Assembly (NCBI RefSeq): GCF_028830055.1
Contig: NZ_CP101655.1
Location: 4,831,857 to 4,895,856, forward strand
Direction: 5' to 3'
Source of the DNA: Pseudomonas serboccidentalis
GTDB taxonomy: Bacteria; Pseudomonadota; Gammaproteobacteria; Pseudomonadales; Pseudomonadaceae
DNA: 64,000 nt
Shown here: positions 38,995 through 48,214 of the stretch, piece by piece
How positions within the stretch are numbered: position 1 is the first letter of the stretch
Layout: every line of letters begins with the position of its first letter
Translations under genes and position numbers: made by a program
Notes under the pieces: model-generated
Told to the model about the DNA's origin: nothing
Databases searched by the model: none
Seen by the model: the letters and a program-made list of their open reading frames with translations, nothing else

Positions 38995-39183
38995 ATGACT
39001 GTAAAAGTAACTGAACGCGACGATTCACACATGTCCCATGAAGGCGTAGCCGCCGGTGTACGGATCTGGGATGTGCATCAACAAGACTTGCTGGTCGGCA
39101 TGTTCCACAACGAGATCGACGCCCACAACTACAAGGCCGAACTGGAGCTGCAAGAGCGACAGCGGGATCTGAAATCCGCCTGA
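38995..39183 (+). CDS. Small conserved hypothetical protein
   Basis: 62 aa, charged, no signal peptide or membrane segment. TTGGAG lies 9 nt upstream of the ATG, and a plausible promoter precedes it. The sequence VRIWDVHQQDLLVGMFHNEIDAHNYKAELELQERQR looks like a small alpha/beta fold with a helical end. I do not recognise a family. The good ribosome site, own promoter and a normal codon pattern argue that it is real. Unknown function. Confidence 0.7.
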   Translation: MTVKVTERDDSHMSHEGVAAGVRIWDVHQQDLLVGMFHNEIDAHNYKAELELQERQRDLKSA

Positions 39184-39206
39184 TCACCAGCACGCGAACA
39201 TTCATA

Positions 39207-39311
39207 TGTGGCGAGGGCGCTTGCTCCCGCCGGACTGCGCAGCAGGCCTGCTTTAAAGATAAAGAGCAGGCCCGCTTCGCGCCCCGGCGGGAGCAAGCTC
39301 CCTCGCCACAG
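39207..39311. repeat. Inverted repeat, REP family C
   Basis: Outer arms gtggcgagggcgcttgctcc and its near-complement, inner arms aggcctgctttaaag/aaagagcaggcc. It lies between the small gene and the convergent DUF2058 gene. A second copy is at 61239-61341. Confidence 0.85.
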
Positions 39312-39337
39312 TTTGTCGTTGTTACCGCTTTATCGAT

Positions 39338-39880
39338 TTACCACATCAGGTCGTCAGGGATCTGATAGGCCGCATACGGATCGTCCTCGGCATTGACCTC
39401 TTCGGTCTGCACGTTGAGCTGGACGATACGCTGTGGGTCGCGCTCCTGGATCTTCAGGGCCGCTTCACGGGGGATCACTTCGTAGCCGCCGGCATGGTGC
39501 ACGATGGCCAGCGAGCCGCTGCTGAGCTTGTTGCGCATCAGCGTGTTGACCGAGATGCGCTTGACCTTCTTGTCGTCGACGAAGTTGTAGTAGTCCTCGG
39601 TGGTCAGCTTCGGCAGACGCGAGACTTCGATCAACTGCTTGACCTGCGCGGCACGGGCCTTGGCCTCGGCTTTCTCTTGCTGCTGACGGTTCAGCTCCTG
39701 GTCGCGCTTGACCTTCTCGGCCATGGCTTCCTGGGCGGCGCGCTGCTGCGAATCATCCAGCTCGGCCTGCCCCTTGTGGGCCAGACGCTGTTGCTTCTGC
39801 TTGTCTTTGCTGACCTGCTTGGCCTGCTTTTGGTTGACCAGGCCTGCTTTGAGCAACTGGTCGCGAAGGGAAAGGCTCAT
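39338..39880 (-). CDS. DUF2058 protein (YaiL-like)
   Basis: 180 aa. It begins SLRDQLLKAGLVNQKQAKQV, then has a Lys/Gln/Ala-rich coiled-coil at about 20-85, and ends with an alpha/beta domain (YYNFVDDKKVKRISVNTLMRNKLSSGSLAIV). This is the DUF2058/YaiL pattern, annotated as a nucleoprotein or polynucleotide-associated enzyme in E. coli with no proven role. It is upstream of nothing on its strand; mazG ends 27 bp before it on the far side and probably shares a transcript. Confidence 0.9.
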   Translation of the reverse strand: MSLSLRDQLLKAGLVNQKQAKQVSKDKQKQQRLAHKGQAELDDSQQRAAQEAMAEKVKRDQELNRQQQEKAEAKARAAQVKQLIEVSRLPKLTTEDYYNFVDDKKVKRISVNTLMRNKLSSGSLAIVHHAGGYEVIPREAALKIQERDPQRIVQLNVQTEEVNAEDDPYAAYQIPDDLMW

Positions 39881-39906
39881 TAATGCTTACTCACTTGGGC
39901 AACGGC

Positions 39907-40740
39907 TCAGCCGCAGCTGGGCACATTCTTTTCCTGGCGTTTGGCTTCACCCCACAGGGCGTCCAACTCTTCGAGGGTGCAATCTTCCATGGGACGACGG
40001 GTGTCGCGCAATGCCTGTTCGATAAATCGGAAACGTCTTTCGAACTTGGCGTTGGCGCCCCGTAGCGCGGTTTCCGGATCGACCTTCAGGTGCCGGGCCA
40101 GGTTGACCACGGAAAACAGCAGATCGCCGATCTCGTCGGCCACCGCTTGCGGATCGTTTTCGGACATGGCTTCGAGCACTTCATCGAGCTCTTCACGCAC
40201 CTTGTCCAGCACCGGCAGCGCATCCGGCCAGTCGAAACCGACCTGCGCTGCGCGCTTCTGCAGCTTGGCCGAACGCGACAGCGCCGGCAACGCGGCAGGC
40301 ACATCATCGAGCAGTGACAGTTGCTGCGGCGCGGCGGATTTCTCGGCGCGTTCCTCGGCCTTGATCTCCTCCCAGCGCTGCTTGACCTGTTCTTCATTCA
40401 GGCGCGGCACATCCAGCGGCGCATACAGATCACCGGTAGGGAATACGTGCGGATGGCGGCGGATCAGCTTGCGGGTGATGCTGTCGATCACCCCGGCAAA
40501 TTCGAAGCGCCCTTCTTCCCGGGCCAGTTGACTGTAATAGACGACCTGAAACAACAGATCACCCAACTCGCCCTGCAAGTGATCGAAGTCGCCGCGCTCG
40601 ATGGCATCGGCCACTTCGTAGGCTTCTTCGAGGGTGTGCGGGACGATGGTCGCGTAGGTTTGCTTGATGTCCCACGGGCAACCGTACTGCGGGTCGCGCA
40701 GGCGGTTCATCAGGTGGAGCAGGTCTTCAAGGCTGTACAT
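39907..40740 (-). CDS. mazG: Nucleoside triphosphate pyrophosphohydrolase
   Basis: 277 aa. It hydrolyses NTPs or dNTPs to the monophosphate and pyrophosphate. There are two MazG domains: the N-terminal one has CPWDIKQTYATIVPHTLEEAYEVADAI and ELGDLLFQVV, the C-terminal one EELDEVLEAM and DEIGDLLFSVVNLAR, each with the EExxE and ExxD metal ligands. The start at 40740 is the normal MYSLEDLLHLM. It lies next to relA, as in E. coli, where MazG lowers ppGpp levels. Confidence 0.95.
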   Translation of the reverse strand: MYSLEDLLHLMNRLRDPQYGCPWDIKQTYATIVPHTLEEAYEVADAIERGDFDHLQGELGDLLFQVVYYSQLAREEGRFEFAGVIDSITRKLIRRHPHVFPTGDLYAPLDVPRLNEEQVKQRWEEIKAEERAEKSAAPQQLSLLDDVPAALPALSRSAKLQKRAAQVGFDWPDALPVLDKVREELDEVLEAMSENDPQAVADEIGDLLFSVVNLARHLKVDPETALRGANAKFERRFRFIEQALRDTRRPMEDCTLEELDALWGEAKRQEKNVPSCG

Positions 40741-40759
40741 ACAAAATCTCACTCAACCG

Positions 40760-40839
40760 TGTAGGAGCTGCCGCAGGCTGCGATCTTTTGATCTTAAAAA
40801 CTAAAGTCAAAAGATCGCAGCCTGCGGCAGCTCCTACAG
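40760..40839. repeat. REP pair, family A, outward orientation
   Basis: Arms tgtaggagctgccgcaggct and complement around an AT-rich loop. It separates relA (stop at 40849) from mazG on the same strand. Confidence 0.9.
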
Positions 40840-40848
40840 GGGACCGCG

Positions 40849-43092
40849 TTATGGGGTACGGTTACGCCGCGTCTCGATGATGTTCGGCAACTGCGAAATC
40901 CGCCCCAGCAAGCGCCCCAGCGCATCCAGTCCCGGGATCTCGATGGTCAGGGACATCAGCGCGGTGTTGTCCTCTTTGTTCGAACGGGTGTTGACCGCCA
41001 GCACGTTGATGCGCTCGTTGAGCAGCACCTGCGAGACGTCGCGCAGCAGACCGGAACGGTCGTAGGCGCGGATGACGATGTCCACCGGATAGGTGAGCAC
41101 CGGCACCGGGCCCCAGCTGACCTGGATGATCCGCTCCGGCTCGCGGCCGGCCAGTTGCAGCACCGAGGCGCAGTCCTGACGGTGGATGCTCACGCCGCGG
41201 CCCTGGGTGATGTAACCGACAATCGCGTCGCCCGGCAGCGGCTGGCAGCAGCCAGCCATCTGCGTCATCAGGTTGCCGACGCCCTGGATCTGGATATCGC
41301 CGCGCTTGCCCGGCTTGTAGCCGGTGGCCTTGCGCGGGATCAACTCCAGCTGTTCGTTGCCGCGTTCCGGTTCGACCAGTTGCTGCGCCAGGTTGACCAG
41401 TTGCGCCAGACGCAAATCGCCGGCACCGAGGGCGGCGAACATGTCTTCGGCGGTTTTCATGTTGGCCTTATCGGCCAGCTTTTCGAAATCCACCGCCGGC
41501 AGACCGAGGCGATTGAGTTCGCGTTCGATCAGGGTTTTACCGGCCGCCACGTTCTGGTCACGGGCCTGCAGCTTGAACCAGTGAACGATCTTCGCCCGCG
41601 CCCGCGACGTCGTGACGTAACCCAGGTTCGGGTTCAGCCAGTCGCGGCTCGGCGTACCGTGCTTGCTGGTGATGATCTCGACCTGTTCACCCGTCTGCAA
41701 GCTGTAGTTGAGCGGCACGATCCGGCCGTTGATCTTCGCGCCACGGCAGTTGTGACCGATTTCGGTGTGCACGCGGTAGGCGAAGTCCAGCGGCGTTGCG
41801 CCTTTGGGCAAGTCGATGGCGTGGCCGTCGGGGGTGAAGATGTAGACCCGGTCCGGTTCGATATCGACCCGCAGCTGTTCGGCCAGGCCGCCGATATCGC
41901 CCAGCTCTTCGTGCCACTCGAGCACCTGCCGCAGCCAGGAGATTTTCTCTTCGTAGTGGTTGGAGCCGGACTTGACGTCGGTGCCCTTGTAGCGCCAGTG
42001 CGCGCACACGCCGAGCTCGGCTTCCTCGTGCATGGCGTGGGTGCGGATCTGCACCTCCAGCACCTTGCCCTCCGGACCGATCACGGCGGTGTGCAGCGAG
42101 CGGTAGCCGTTCTCTTTCGGGTTGGCAATGTAGTCGTCGAATTCTTTCGGAATGTGCCGCCACAGGGTGTGGACGATGCCGAGCGCGGTGTAGCAATCGC
42201 GCATTTCCGGCACCAGCACGCGCACGGCGCGCACGTCGTAGATCTGACTGAATTCCAGACCCTTGCGCTGCATTTTGCGCCAGATCGAATAGATGTGTTT
42301 GGCCCGGCCGCTGATGTCGGCGTCGACGCCGGTGGCCTGCAATTCGTCCTTGAGCTGGGTCATCACGTCGCTGATGAATCGCTCACGGTCCAGCCGCCGC
42401 TCGTGGAGCAGTTTGGCGATCTGTTTGTATTGATCCGGTTCCAGGTAACGGAAGGACAAATCCTCCAGTTCCCACTTGATATGACCGATGCCGAGGCGGT
42501 GCGCGAGCGGCGCATAAATGTCGAAGACTTCCCGGGCGACGCGGTTGCGCTTCTCGTCGTCGGCGGTTTTCACCGCGCGGATCGCACAGGTGCGCTCGGC
42601 AAGCTTGATCAGTGCGACGCGTACGTCATCGACCATCGCCACCAGCATCTTGCGCAGGTTTTCCACCTGGCCCTGCGTCCCCATCACCATCGACTGACGC
42701 GGGCTGAGACTGGCACTGATCGCCGCCATGCGCTGCACGCCGTCGATCAGCTTGGCCACCACCGGGCCGAAACGCTGACTGACCGCCGCGAGCTCGATCT
42801 GGCCTTCGCGGACGCCACGGTACAACACCGCCGCGACCAGTGAGTCCTGATCGAGCTTGAGGTCGGCGAGGATCTCGGCGATCTCAAGACCGGTACTGAA
42901 ACTGCCGCTGCCCTCGGCCCACAGATTCTTCGCGGCGTTGGACTGCTGTTCGGCCTCGCGAGCGAACTCGCAGGCTTCTTTCAAGGCTTCGCGATCCAGT
43001 GCCATGTCGACACTGACCGCATGATCGAGCCAAGCCTCGAGATTGATACTGCCGTCAGTGTTGATCGGCTGGTGTGCTCTCACCTGTACCAT
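40849..43092 (-). CDS. relA: GTP pyrophosphokinase RelA
   Basis: 747 aa. It makes (p)ppGpp on stalled ribosomes. The N-terminal HD domain is degenerate (AVLYRGVREGQIE in place of the HDxxED active site), as in gammaproteobacterial RelA, so it cannot hydrolyse ppGpp. The synthetase domain has the RelA-specific EFDDYIANPKENGYRSLHT (ExDD). A TGS domain follows (DLPKGATPLDFAYRVHTEIG), then a zinc-finger region and a C-terminal ACT domain (VDIVIRAYDRSGLLRDVSQ). It lies 88 bp downstream of rlmD. Confidence 0.97.
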   Translation of the reverse strand: MVQVRAHQPINTDGSINLEAWLDHAVSVDMALDREALKEACEFAREAEQQSNAAKNLWAEGSGSFSTGLEIAEILADLKLDQDSLVAAVLYRGVREGQIELAAVSQRFGPVVAKLIDGVQRMAAISASLSPRQSMVMGTQGQVENLRKMLVAMVDDVRVALIKLAERTCAIRAVKTADDEKRNRVAREVFDIYAPLAHRLGIGHIKWELEDLSFRYLEPDQYKQIAKLLHERRLDRERFISDVMTQLKDELQATGVDADISGRAKHIYSIWRKMQRKGLEFSQIYDVRAVRVLVPEMRDCYTALGIVHTLWRHIPKEFDDYIANPKENGYRSLHTAVIGPEGKVLEVQIRTHAMHEEAELGVCAHWRYKGTDVKSGSNHYEEKISWLRQVLEWHEELGDIGGLAEQLRVDIEPDRVYIFTPDGHAIDLPKGATPLDFAYRVHTEIGHNCRGAKINGRIVPLNYSLQTGEQVEIITSKHGTPSRDWLNPNLGYVTTSRARAKIVHWFKLQARDQNVAAGKTLIERELNRLGLPAVDFEKLADKANMKTAEDMFAALGAGDLRLAQLVNLAQQLVEPERGNEQLELIPRKATGYKPGKRGDIQIQGVGNLMTQMAGCCQPLPGDAIVGYITQGRGVSIHRQDCASVLQLAGREPERIIQVSWGPVPVLTYPVDIVIRAYDRSGLLRDVSQVLLNERINVLAVNTRSNKEDNTALMSLTIEIPGLDALGRLLGRISQLPNIIETRRNRTP

Positions 43093-43180
43093 CTTGCTTT
43101 ACCTTCCCTACGACGCAGATTCAATGCGTCAAATCGCTGGCCTTCATTGCCCGTTTGCACTCGCGGGGCTAAAGCGAGCG

Positions 43181-44569
43181 CTATGCGGACAGACCAGACG
43201 GATCAGACGAGCCATCCTGGCTCGCTTCAAATAACGCCATGGCTTCGACATGCGCCGTCTGAGGAAACATATCGAGAATCCCGGCACGTTTTAACCGGTA
43301 GCCCTGCTTGATCAATTCGACCGTATCGCGCGCCAGAGTTGCAGGGTTGCACGACACATAAACCAACCGCTCGGCACCCAGGGTCGCGAGCTTGCGCACC
43401 ACCTCGAAAGCACCGTCACGCGGTGGGTCCAAGAGTACCGCAGAAAAGCCGTTTCCGATCCACTGAGCATCGGTCAAAGGCTGGGATAAATCGGCTTGAA
43501 AAAACTTTGTGTTATGCAAATTGTTGCTAGCGGCGTTCGCGGCGGCGCGGTCGACCATGGTCTGCACGCCCTCCACCGCCACCACTTCGCGCACGCTTTC
43601 GGCCAGCGGCAAGGCGAAGTTACCCAAGCCGCAGAACAGATCCAGCACGCGCTCGTCGGCGCGCGGTTTCAGCCATTCCAACGCCTGCGCCACCATCGCC
43701 TCGTTGACCCCGGCGTTGACCTGGATGAAATCCCCCGGCCGCCAGGCCAGGTCCAGATCCCACTGCTCCAGGCGATAGCCCAGCGACTGCGTGGCATCGA
43801 CCGGTTGCGGTTCGCCTTCGCCATGCAGCCACAACTGCGCTTCATGGAACTGGCAGAACTCCTTGAGAATCGTCAGATCCGCTTCGGACAACGGCGCCAT
43901 GTGCCGCAACAGCACGGCCAGCGATGAACCGCTGAACAACTCGACATGGCCCAGCGCCTGCGGCTTGCTCAAACGGCGGAGCATCTCCGGCAAACGGGTC
44001 ATGATCGGTTGCAAAGGCTGTACCAGCACCGGGCATTCGCTGATCGCGACGATGTCCTGGCTGCCGGCAGCACGGAACCCGACTTCGAGTTTTTTCGCCT
44101 TCATGTCCCAGCGCACGGCGATCCGCGCGCGACGGCGATAGCCGAACTCCGGACCGCTCAATGGCGCGGCCCATTCGTCTGGCGCGACGCCTGCGACCTT
44201 CAATAACTGCTCGGCGAGCATGCGCTGTTTCAGGGCAAGCTGTTCGTTGTGGGGCAAGTGTTGCACGCTGCAACCGCCGCAGCGGCCGGCGTGCTGACAG
44301 GCTGCCGGACGGCGCAATTCGCTGGCCTTGAATACGCGCTCGGTGCGCGCCTCGACCACTTTGCCGTGGGTGCCGAGCACCCGCGCCTCGACCTCTTCAC
44401 CCGCCAGGGCGCCGAGGACGAACCAGGTACGGCCTTCGAAAAACGCGATGCCACGACCGTCATTGGCCAGACGCTCGATGTTCAAGCGCTGCTTTTTGCC
44501 GGTCGGGATTTGCGCGGCCTTGCTGCCGCCGGTGGGCTGGAAGCGCAGGCCTCTCTCGTGCTTGGCCAT
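43181..44569 (-). CDS. rlmD: 23S rRNA (uracil-1939-C5)-methyltransferase
   Basis: 462 aa. It methylates U1939 of 23S rRNA using S-adenosylmethionine. A TRAM domain (residues about 25-85) is followed by an Fe-S cluster motif C-x5-C-x2-C ([10 protein letters not shown]) and a Cys further on (SECPVLV). The SAM-binding and catalytic parts include [16 protein letters not shown] and [12 protein letters not shown], where Cys is the nucleophile. The start overlaps the cysM stop by 1 nt (TGATG). cysM, rlmD and relA run in one direction. Confidence 0.95.
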   Translation of the reverse strand: MAKHERGLRFQPTGGSKAAQIPTGKKQRLNIERLANDGRGIAFFEGRTWFVLGALAGEEVEARVLGTHGKVVEARTERVFKASELRRPAACQHAGRCGGCSVQHLPHNEQLALKQRMLAEQLLKVAGVAPDEWAAPLSGPEFGYRRRARIAVRWDMKAKKLEVGFRAAGSQDIVAISECPVLVQPLQPIMTRLPEMLRRLSKPQALGHVELFSGSSLAVLLRHMAPLSEADLTILKEFCQFHEAQLWLHGEGEPQPVDATQSLGYRLEQWDLDLAWRPGDFIQVNAGVNEAMVAQALEWLKPRADERVLDLFCGLGNFALPLAESVREVVAVEGVQTMVDRAAANAASNNLHNTKFFQADLSQPLTDAQWIGNGFSAVLLDPPRDGAFEVVRKLATLGAERLVYVSCNPATLARDTVELIKQGYRLKRAGILDMFPQTAHVEAMALFEASQDGSSDPSGLSA

Positions 44570-45471
44570 CAGTTGGGCGCGTCGAAAATGCCGGTCGACA
44601 GGTAACGGTCGCCACGGTCACAGATGATCGCAACGATCACCGCGTTTTCAACTTCTTTGGACAGGCGCAGCATCGCTGCCACCGCACCGCCCGAGGACAC
44701 GCCACAGAAGATGCCTTCTTCGCGAGCCAGACGCCGGGTGACGTCCTCGGCTTCGCTTTGCGCCATGTCGACGATGCGGTCGACGCGGTCGGCCTGATAG
44801 ATCTTCGGCAGGTATTCCTGCGGCCAGCGACGGATGCCGGGAATGGCCGAGCCTTCCATCGGTTGCAGGCCGACGATCTGCACGCTGTCGCTCTGCTCTT
44901 TCAAGTAGCGCGACACGCCCATGATGGTGCCGGTGGTGCCCATCGAACTGACGAAATGGGTGATGGTGCCCTGGGTCTGACGCCAGATTTCCGGGCCGGT
45001 GGTGGTGTAGTGCGCTTCAGGATTGTCGCCGTTGGCGAACTGATCGAGCACCTTGCCACGGCCTTCGGCTTCCATCCGCTGAGCGAGATCGCGAGCGCCT
45101 TCCATGCCCTCTTCCTGGCTGACCAGAATCAGCTCGGCACCATAGGCGGTCATCGCCGCCTTGCGTTCGGCGCTGGAGTTGTCCGGCATGATCAGGATCA
45201 TCTTGTAACCCTTGATCGCGGCGGCCATGGCCAGCGCAATGCCGGTGTTGCCCGAGGTCGCTTCGATCAGCGTATCGCCGGCGTGGATCTGCCCACGCAG
45301 TTCGGCACGGGTGATCATCGACAGCGCCGGACGGTCCTTGACCGAACCCGCCGGGTTGTTCCCTTCGAGCTTGAGCAATAGGGTGTTGCTGGTGGCACCG
45401 GGCAGGCGCTGCAAACGCACCAGCGGAGTGTTGCCGACGCAATCGGCGATGGTTGGGTACTGCAGGGTCAT
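44569..45471 (-). CDS. cysM: Cysteine synthase B
   Basis: 300 aa. A PLP enzyme that makes cysteine from O-acetylserine and sulfide or thiosulfate. The PLP lysine is in [14 protein letters not shown]; the substrate loop is [24 protein letters not shown] binds the phosphate. The length and the [15 protein letters not shown] region favour CysM over CysK. The start is 45471. First gene of the cysM-rlmD-relA series. Confidence 0.95.
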   Translation of the reverse strand: MTLQYPTIADCVGNTPLVRLQRLPGATSNTLLLKLEGNNPAGSVKDRPALSMITRAELRGQIHAGDTLIEATSGNTGIALAMAAAIKGYKMILIMPDNSSAERKAAMTAYGAELILVSQEEGMEGARDLAQRMEAEGRGKVLDQFANGDNPEAHYTTTGPEIWRQTQGTITHFVSSMGTTGTIMGVSRYLKEQSDSVQIVGLQPMEGSAIPGIRRWPQEYLPKIYQADRVDRIVDMAQSEAEDVTRRLAREEGIFCGVSSGGAVAAMLRLSKEVENAVIVAIICDRGDRYLSTGIFDAPN

Positions 45472-45578
45472 GGCGTATTCGCAATCCAGACGTGCGGGGG
45501 CGCCTATCATACCGGCAAACCTGCGCAGGCCATATCACGCAAAGTGCGGTGCTTATGGTTTCTGGGAATAAGCAGCCA

Positions 45579-46604
45579 TTAGTCGCTATTTTCTGTGTGT
45601 GCCGTATCCAGTGCATAAAACTCATGCAACTTGGCCTGCAGCAATTGCTTATCCGGCAGACAGGTTTGATATTCCGCTATCAATGCGGGCGAAAGACTGC
45701 GATTGAGTGCGTACTCGACGACCTCATCTTCCTTGCTTGCACACAGCAGGACACCGATGGCCGGGCTTTCGTGAGGCTTGCGGACATTGCGATCCAGCGC
45801 CTCCAAATAGAAATCCAGCTTGCCTAGGTATTCCGGCTCAAAACGGCCGACCTTGAGTTCAATGGCTACCAGGCAGTTAAGCCCTCGGTGGAAAAACAGA
45901 AGATCAAGAGAGAAATCCCGACCGCCGACCTGCAATGGATATTCGGAACCGACAAAGCAGAAGTCGCGACCAAGTTCGATCAGGAATTCCTTGAGGCGAG
46001 ATAGCAGACCTTGGTGCAGATCGGTTTCAGAATGAGCGCCGGGCAGATCGAGAAATTCGACCATGTAGGAATCACGGAATATCTCGAGAGCTTCGGGGTG
46101 TGTTTGCTGCAATGCCGCGGAGGCTCTTGCCGGGTCGGTGACGCTTCGCTCAAACAAAGCTGCTTTGAGCTGCCGCTCCAGCTCACGTCTCGACCATTGC
46201 TCTCGAACGGCCATTCGTACGTAGAACTCGCGCTCCTCTGGTCGTTTGCATTGGCTGAAAATGGTCAAATTGTGCGACCAGGACAATTGTCGCACCAGTG
46301 GTGCGACTTTTTCTTCGGCGTGATAAAGCTCATAAAACTGGCGCATACGAAACAAGTTCGAACGAGTAAAACCTCGCAATCCCGGTTGTGTCAGAGCCAA
46401 ATGTTCGGCCAATTGGCCCACCACGGAATCCCCCCACTCCGCCTGCTCAATCTTTCGACTGATGTGCGCCCCCACCTGCCAATAAAGCTCAATCAGTTGA
46501 GTATTGACCGCCTGCATGGCCTGATGTCTGGAACGGTGAATCAGCGCGAGCACTTCGTTGAAGCGTTCGCCATCGGGGCTGCTGATAAGGCTGGATACAG
46601 TCAT
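45579..46604 (-). CDS. YhcG-type PDDEXK nuclease (DUF1016)
   Basis: 341 aa from the ATG at 46604 (AAGGAA 6 nt upstream). The N-terminal half is the DUF1016 helical domain (AVNTQLIELYWQVGAHISRKIEQAEWGDSVVGQLAE, TRSNLFRMRQFYELY, LSWSHNLTI). The C-terminal half is a PD-(D/E)xK nuclease with FSLDLLFFHR and LVAIELKVG as catalytic Asp and Glu-x-Lys. Members occur in defence islands and mobile regions and are thought to cut DNA or RNA; function unproved. Codon use is less biased than its neighbours, and it separates cysM from a conserved kinase block, so it is likely an acquisition. Confidence 0.9.
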   Translation of the reverse strand: MTVSSLISSPDGERFNEVLALIHRSRHQAMQAVNTQLIELYWQVGAHISRKIEQAEWGDSVVGQLAEHLALTQPGLRGFTRSNLFRMRQFYELYHAEEKVAPLVRQLSWSHNLTIFSQCKRPEEREFYVRMAVREQWSRRELERQLKAALFERSVTDPARASAALQQTHPEALEIFRDSYMVEFLDLPGAHSETDLHQGLLSRLKEFLIELGRDFCFVGSEYPLQVGGRDFSLDLLFFHRGLNCLVAIELKVGRFEPEYLGKLDFYLEALDRNVRKPHESPAIGVLLCASKEDEVVEYALNRSLSPALIAEYQTCLPDKQLLQAKLHEFYALDTAHTENSD

Positions 46605-46750
46605 GCACAATTCCTTGAAGATCAGGGGGAAGCACGAGCCTAACCCCTTCAGGAAGCTTGAAATGACCGCCGATGCAGCTTGGGAAATGTCGTACAAAAA
46701 AAGGCGAGTGCTCCGGCAAGCCATCAGGATTGGCCACCCGAATGGACTAC

Positions 46751-46847
46751 ATCGCGAGCAGGCTCAATCCTACAGGAGATCTGTGTTGTTCACACAATCT
46801 GCGGCGAACACGATTCCAATGCAGGAGTGAGCCTGCTCGCGATGGCG
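46751..46847. repeat. REP pair, family B, overlapping a kinase gene
   Basis: The left arm atcgcgagcaggctcaatcc and the right arm aggagtgagcctgctcgcga face each other across about 50 nt. The right arm lies inside the 3' end of the sensor kinase gene that stops at 46790. Confidence 0.85.
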
Positions 46848-48214
46848 TCAGCCGGAGCGACACCGTCATCGGCAATCAGTCGCAAATTCAAGCGCAACCC
46901 CGCCCCGCCATTCTCCGCCCACAACATCCCGCCCTGACGCTGCACCGCATTGCGCGCAATGCTTAAACCCAGGCCAAACCCGCCATCGCCCGGGCGCGAG
47001 CCGTCGAGTCGGGTGAATGGCGAGAAGATCCGTTGCAGATCACCCTCGGCCACGCCGCCGCCCTGATCTTCCAGCCACAAATGCCAGTCATCGCCATCAC
47101 GTCGTCCATCGAGGCGAACAATGCCGCCCTCGGGCGAATGACGAATGGCATTGCGCAAAATGTTTTCCAGCGCCTGCGCCAAGGTGTTGAGGTTGCCGCG
47201 CACCCAGCACGACGACGGCACGGCGCACTGCAATTGCAGGCTCGGCCAGCCGCTTTCATAGCAGGCATTGTCGGTGAGCATTTCCCACAGCGCCTGAATC
47301 TGGATCGCTTCGTCCGCCAGGGGCGCGCGCTCGGTGTCGAGCCAGGCCAGTTGCAGAGTGTCTTCGACCAGCCGTTGCATGCCGTCGACTTCACGGCCGA
47401 TGCGCTCGCGCAGTTGCACCAGATCCTGTTCACTTTCACTGGCCACCCGCAGCCGGCTCAGCGGCGTGCGCAGTTCATGGGACAGGTCGCGCAGCAACTG
47501 CTGTTGCAGGGCGACGGTGGATTGCAGGCGCTCGGACATCGAGTCGAAGGCCCGCGCCAGCTCACCGAGTTCATCCGGGCGCTGGGTGATGCCACTCGAC
47601 AGGCGCACATTCAATTGATCGGCGCGCCAGGCGTTGGCCTGCTCACGCAAGTTGTTCAGCGGCACCACCAGCAAGCGATACAGGCCGACGCACAGCAACA
47701 AGGTGAACAGCCCCGGAATCACGCCGTTGGTGATCACCCGCCAGAACACCCGGTATTTCCCCGGCAGGAAGCGCTCCGGCAGCTCGATCACCAGACTGCC
47801 GGAGGACGGGTCATTGGGAAACGGCACGCGCAGCCACGGTCGGCTTTTCTTGTGAATCGGCCAGTCGAGGCCGCGCAGAAAGGTCAGGTGCTGAATTTCC
47901 TGTTCATTCAGCGGATCACTGCTCAACGACTGCAAATTGCGGTCGATCACCCCGACCCACCCTGCCTCGCGCAGCTCCATGCTCTGTAGCCAGTGATCGA
48001 CCCCGTCGCGTGCGCTGCGCTGCCACGCTCGCTCGGCTTCGGCGGCATAACGGCTCAGGGTGCCGCGCGCCTCATCGGAGAGGAACTGATTGCGCTCCTC
48101 CATGTAGCGCCCCCACGACCAGCTCAGCCAGATCATCAGCAGACAGAACGCCACCAGCAGGCACGCCAGCTTCCAGAACAGCGAATGCCGCCCCGGCAGA
48201 TCAGAGACTTTCAT
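46790..48214 (-). CDS. Sensor histidine kinase with REP-encoded tail
   Basis: 474 aa from the ATG at 48214. Membrane segments at about 15-36 and 150-175 enclose a periplasmic sensor of about 115 residues. HAMP (LVVPLNNLREQANAWRADQLNVRL) follows, then the H-box RDLSHELRTPLSR, N-box ENILRNAIRHSPEGG and G-boxes DQGGGVAEGD and GGFGLGLSIARNAV. The last 15-20 residues (DAIASRLTPALESCSPQIV) are read from a REP element. The start overlaps the regulator gene upstream by 14 nt. The pair is divergent from gacS, as I recall for PA0929-PA0930. Confidence 0.93.
   Translation of the reverse strand: MKVSDLPGRHSLFWKLACLLVAFCLLMIWLSWSWGRYMEERNQFLSDEARGTLSRYAAEAERAWQRSARDGVDHWLQSMELREAGWVGVIDRNLQSLSSDPLNEQEIQHLTFLRGLDWPIHKKSRPWLRVPFPNDPSSGSLVIELPERFLPGKYRVFWRVITNGVIPGLFTLLLCVGLYRLLVVPLNNLREQANAWRADQLNVRLSSGITQRPDELGELARAFDSMSERLQSTVALQQQLLRDLSHELRTPLSRLRVASESEQDLVQLRERIGREVDGMQRLVEDTLQLAWLDTERAPLADEAIQIQALWEMLTDNACYESGWPSLQLQCAVPSSCWVRGNLNTLAQALENILRNAIRHSPEGGIVRLDGRRDGDDWHLWLEDQGGGVAEGDLQRIFSPFTRLDGSRPGDGGFGLGLSIARNAVQRQGGMLWAENGGAGLRLNLRLIADDGVAPADAIASRLTPALESCSPQIV

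Noticed and set aside
41155..42843. 562-codon open frame opposite relA
   Set aside because: Antisense shadow of relA; composition is Arg/Val/Asp/His-rich as expected for reverse-strand reading of GC-rich genes.
40849..43092. A bifunctional SpoT/Rel reading of this gene
   Set aside because: The HD hydrolase motif HDxxED is absent and the synthetase has the RelA-type ExDD sequence.
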